Assembly (NCBI GenBank): GCA_030151105.1
Contig: JASLEN010000391.1
Coordinates: forward strand, 1-18,194
Reading direction: 5' to 3'
DNA length: 18,194 nt
Source of the DNA: Dysgonomonas sp.
GTDB lineage: Bacteria > Bacteroidota > Bacteroidia > Bacteroidales > Dysgonomonadaceae
Below, in pieces: positions 15,556 to 18,194 of this stretch (the stretch's first letter is position 1; each line of letters opens with the position of its first letter). A program made the translations under genes and the position numbers. Below the pieces are notes generated by a model. It saw only the letters and a list, made by a program, of their open reading frames with translations, was not told the origin of the DNA and searched no databases.

Positions 15556-16662
15556 CTAATTTGGAGCTTTTGTATATAGGAAACCTGCTATGAAGACATA
15601 GACAAAGTTGGGCAACCATACGGCCATGAAGGGAGACATCGTGCCTGAAATCGCAAAACTAGAACTAACTGTCATGAAAACAATGTAACCAAAGCTGAGA
15701 CCAAGACCTATACCAATATTTAAGCCCATGCCACCTTTTATCTTACGAGAAGAAAGAGATGCTCCAATTATGGTAAGAATAAATGCAGAAAATATATTCG
15801 CAAAACGTTTGTGATATTCTATTTCGAAGTTCGTAAGACTCACCTCCCCCACGCTTGCCAATCCACGTTCCTTTTGCTTATTTATGTAAGTATGCAGTTC
15901 AGGTGTGGTCATTATTTCAAAATCATTGATACTCACCAACAGATCAGCTGGAGTAACAGCAATCACAGTATCCAATTCTCCTCCAGAAACCATCACTTCT
16001 TTTTCGTCTATAAATCGACGAATTGAATAGTTTTTTAGTTTCCAATTAAAATCAGAGATATATTCTGCGGTTTCGGCGGTAACTCTAGATTTTAGCTTTT
16101 TTCCATCAAAGCTATCTATTGCAATATTTCGTCCCCAACCATTTCGCTTACTATAGTTTTGAAGATAGAGGATATCACTTTTTCCCACTTGCACATGTAC
16201 TTGATTGACGCTTACAGCACTTTTATCTCTAAAATATTTATTTTGAAAAGCAATGCGAGTCTCATTGGCAGGAGGAATTACAAAACTTCCTAAAATGAAT
16301 GTTGCAGCAGCAATTACGGCTGCCGAAATCATATATGGCTTCATCAATCGATTGAAACTCATGCCATTTGACAACATTGCTATCACCTCCGAGTTGTCAG
16401 CCAACTTTGAAGTGAAAAATATTACCGAAATGAATACAAAAAGTGCGCTAAATGTATTGGCATAGAAAGGAATAAAGTTCATATAATAGTCGAAGATGAT
16501 AGCCTTGAGAGGAGCATCGTTCGATAAAAACTTATCCAATCTTTCATTAATATCAAAGACTACAGCAATAGAAATAATCAAGAGAATGGAGAAAATAAAT
16601 GTCCCCAAAAACTTCTTGATAATATACCCATCTATAATTGAAATAGGCTTAAAACTTCTCAT
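15556..16662 (-). CDS. LptF/LptG-family lipopolysaccharide export permease
   Basis: This 368-residue inner-membrane protein belongs to the YjgP/YjgQ family, the permease half of the Lpt complex that extracts lipopolysaccharide from the inner membrane and passes it to the periplasmic bridge. It shows the family layout. Near the N-terminus is an amphipathic DGYIIKKFLGTF segment, followed by about three membrane helices within residues 16-130. A periplasmic beta-rich domain covers roughly 140-270, and about three more helices end the protein. LSNGMSFNRLMKPY near 97-110 is typical of the cytoplasmic coupling loop that contacts the LptB ATPase. I cannot decide between LptF and LptG from one copy, so no symbol is given. 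Its ATG overlaps the tgt stop (shared ATGA), indicating translational coupling. Confidence 0.93.
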   Translation of the reverse strand: MRSFKPISIIDGYIIKKFLGTFIFSILLIISIAVVFDINERLDKFLSNDAPLKAIIFDYYMNFIPFYANTFSALFVFISVIFFTSKLADNSEVIAMLSNGMSFNRLMKPYMISAAVIAAATFILGSFVIPPANETRIAFQNKYFRDKSAVSVNQVHVQVGKSDILYLQNYSKRNGWGRNIAIDSFDGKKLKSRVTAETAEYISDFNWKLKNYSIRRFIDEKEVMVSGGELDTVIAVTPADLLVSINDFEIMTTPELHTYINKQKERGLASVGEVSLTNFEIEYHKRFANIFSAFILTIIGASLSSRKIKGGMGLNIGIGLGLSFGYIVFMTVSSSFAISGTMSPFMAVWLPNFVYVFIAGFLYTKAPN

Positions 16663-17789
16663 AGTCTGCGCGATACGTTTTCAACCATAGTTTTTTTCCA
16701 AGTTGAGAAATCTCCTGCGATGATATGCTTGCGAGCTTCTTTTACGAGCCAAAGATAGAAAGCCAAATTGTGAATCGAGGCGATTTGCAAGGCCAATATC
16801 TCGTTAACAACAAAGAGATGACGCAAATAAGCTTTTGAATATAAAGTATCTACATAAGAAGCACCATCTTCTTCGATAGGAGAAAAATCTCGTGCCCACT
16901 TCTGATTCTTCATATTCATTATTCCATTCTTTGTAAATAGCTGCCCATTTCTACCATTACGAGTAGGCATAATGCAGTCAAACATATCTACACCACGTTC
17001 TATAGCCTCTAAAATATTTGCAGGAGTACCCACTCCCATCAAATATCGAGGTTTGTCTTGAGGTAAAATTTCATTGACCACCTCTATCATTTCGTACATT
17101 TTTTCAGTAGGTTCGCCAACAGCCAATCCACCGATAGCATTGCCGTCAGCACCTTTAGACGCTACGTTTTCGGCAGCTCTTCTTCTCAATTCTGGATAGA
17201 CACACCCTTGAACAATAGGAAACAATGCTTGTTTGTATCCATATTCGCATTCAGTTTCATTAAATCTTTTGAAACATCTATCTAACCAGCGTTCTGTTAA
17301 ATCTAATGATTTCTTAGCGTATTCATACTCAGCGTCTCCAGGTGTACACTCATCAAAAGCCATAATGATATCAGCCCCAATTGTACGCTCTGTATCCATT
17401 ACAGATTCGGGAGAAAACATATGTTTTGAGCCATCGATGTGCGAACGAAAAATAACGCCTTCTTCTGTTATCTTTCTATTATGCGCTAAAGAAAACACCT
17501 GAAAGCCACCACTATCTGTCAATATTGGTTTATTCCAAGTATTAAATTTATGCAAGCCACCAGCCAGTTTTAGAATATCTAGGCCTGGGCGAAGATAGAG
17601 ATGATAAGTATTTCCTAATATAATCTGCGCCTCTATATCTTTTTCTAATTCGGGCATATGCACAGCCTTCACGGCTCCCTGTGTACCCACAGGCATAAAA
17701 ATAGGGGTCTCAATTTGTCCGTGATCGGTAGTAATCAAACCAGCACGAGCCTTCGATTTACTATCGGTATATTGAAGTTCAAAATCCAT
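16659..17789 (-). CDS. tgt: tRNA-guanine transglycosylase (queuosine synthesis)
   Basis: Tgt swaps guanine-34 in the anticodon of Asp, Asn, His and Tyr tRNAs for a queuosine precursor base. The 376 residues show FMPVGTQGAVKAV (31-43), ILGNTYHLYLRPG (57-69), the acid/base aspartate D92 in LTDSGGFQVFSL, MAFDECTP (143-150) and QGCVYPELR. The substrate loop GGLAVGEP (220-227) and nucleophile D271 in VDMFDCIMPTRNGRNG are also present. The zinc site is unusual: where E. coli Tgt has CDCYTC, this protein reads GASYVD (309-314), so all three cysteine ligands are gone, although the fourth ligand position (H324 in YLRHLF) remains. It lies 18 bases after the CNNM/CorC gene and shares ATGA with the permease gene downstream, so these three form one transcript. 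Confidence 0.96.
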   Translation of the reverse strand: MDFELQYTDSKSKARAGLITTDHGQIETPIFMPVGTQGAVKAVHMPELEKDIEAQIILGNTYHLYLRPGLDILKLAGGLHKFNTWNKPILTDSGGFQVFSLAHNRKITEEGVIFRSHIDGSKHMFSPESVMDTERTIGADIIMAFDECTPGDAEYEYAKKSLDLTERWLDRCFKRFNETECEYGYKQALFPIVQGCVYPELRRRAAENVASKGADGNAIGGLAVGEPTEKMYEMIEVVNEILPQDKPRYLMGVGTPANILEAIERGVDMFDCIMPTRNGRNGQLFTKNGIMNMKNQKWARDFSPIEEDGASYVDTLYSKAYLRHLFVVNEILALQIASIHNLAFYLWLVKEARKHIIAGDFSTWKKTMVENVSRRL

Positions 17790-17807
17790 TCTTCTTATTA
17801 TAAAATA

Positions 17808-18194
17808 TCAATCTTCGTCGTGTTCATCGCTTTTTTCATCTGTCGAATAGATTTTCAAATCTTTGACCTGAACAGCGATTATAGAAGTTCTATTTTTATT
17901 GATAACTGTAAATTCGTATTCCTCTGCCTCTAGTTTATCATGAACATTAGGAATTCGTCCAAATTTATCAATTAAATAACCCGCAAGGGTATCGTATTGT
18001 TTTTCCTTATCAATAGGATGCGGTAATTCGTCGTTGATATCCGAAATAGCAGAAGTTGCCATAACGATATAAGTGTCTTCGCTTGTTTGTTCCACAAAGG
18101 GAATTTCATTGTCGTACTCATCCTGAATTTCCCCTACAAGCTCTTCTAGGATATCTTCCATCGTGATAACACCCTCTACTCCACCATATTCGTT
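17808..18194 (-). CDS. CNNM/CorC (HlyC/CorC) family protein, C-terminal part (partial)
   Basis: The 5' end lies beyond the right edge; 128 residues remain. The frame is open to base 18194 and reads NEYGGVEGVITMEDILEELVGEI, the typical end of the second CBS domain in this family. A CorC_HlyC transporter-associated domain follows, from about residue 45 (SAISDINDELPHPID) to about 115, and then an acidic tail. Full-length members have an N-terminal DUF21/CNNM membrane domain and are linked to magnesium/cobalt efflux; some Bacteroidota members are the gliding-associated GldE, which cannot be excluded from this fragment. It is the first gene seen of the tgt-permease cluster, with 18 bases to tgt. 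Confidence 0.92.
   Translation of the reverse strand, partial: NEYGGVEGVITMEDILEELVGEIQDEYDNEIPFVEQTSEDTYIVMATSAISDINDELPHPIDKEKQYDTLAGYLIDKFGRIPNVHDKLEAEEYEFTVINKNRTSIIAVQVKDLKIYSTDEKSDEHDED

Noticed and set aside
1..18194. CRISPR arrays, tRNA/rRNA genes, prophage or defence islands
   Set aside because: No regularly spaced repeats, no cloverleaf-like or rRNA-like stretches, and no phage, nuclease-toxin or reverse-transcriptase genes were seen.

Overview
The window looks like chromosome from a low-GC member of Bacteroidota, most likely order Bacteroidales. Three things suggest this: protein signatures typical of the group (the LptF/LptG permease, the Tgt sequence, a leuCD/leuB operon carrying a second isopropylmalate-synthase-like enzyme), sparse Shine-Dalgarno sequences, and promoters of the TTTG / TAnnTTTG type. 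It holds 15 protein-coding genes, two of them cut by the window edges. I saw no RNA genes, insertion sequences or CRISPR arrays.

Region 1 (2-5307, + strand) is a branched-chain amino acid operon: leuC (3' end), leuD, an unidentified 223-residue gene, a gene I call citramalate synthase (cimA), a membrane acyltransferase, and leuB. It ends in a clear hairpin terminator at 5331-5365. CimA would make citramalate from pyruvate and acetyl-CoA. LeuCD and LeuB then serve both leucine synthesis and a threonine-independent route to 2-oxobutyrate for isoleucine. leuA presumably lies upstream, outside the window. The acyltransferase and the unidentified gene are passengers with no obvious link to the pathway.

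Region 2 (5409-10680, + strand) starts at a Bacteroidota-type promoter. It runs through a ClC-family anion transporter with CBS domains, a zinc-ribbon membrane protein of unknown role, fmt (initiator Met-tRNA formylation) and aroB (shikimate pathway). The gaps of 38, 22 and 8 bases suggest one transcript. aroB meets recQ tail to tail; their stop codons share the four bases TTAA.

Region 3 (10677-18194, - strand) reads right to left. It holds a CNNM/CorC-type CBS protein (5' end off the window), tgt and an LptF/LptG-type lipopolysaccharide-export permease as one tight cluster. proC follows with its own well-formed promoter, then a 321-base gap with inverted repeats, then recJ and recQ. The last two form a DNA-repair pair (5'-3' exonuclease plus 3'-5' helicase of the RecF pathway).

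Most of the window is housekeeping. The points most worth a second look are the CimA assignment and its conserved pyruvate pocket, the acyltransferase inside the leu operon, a Tgt without the usual zinc-binding cysteines, a ClC protein with altered selectivity and proton-pathway motifs, and an 11-bp inverted repeat upstream of recJ. I found no convincing new multi-gene system.
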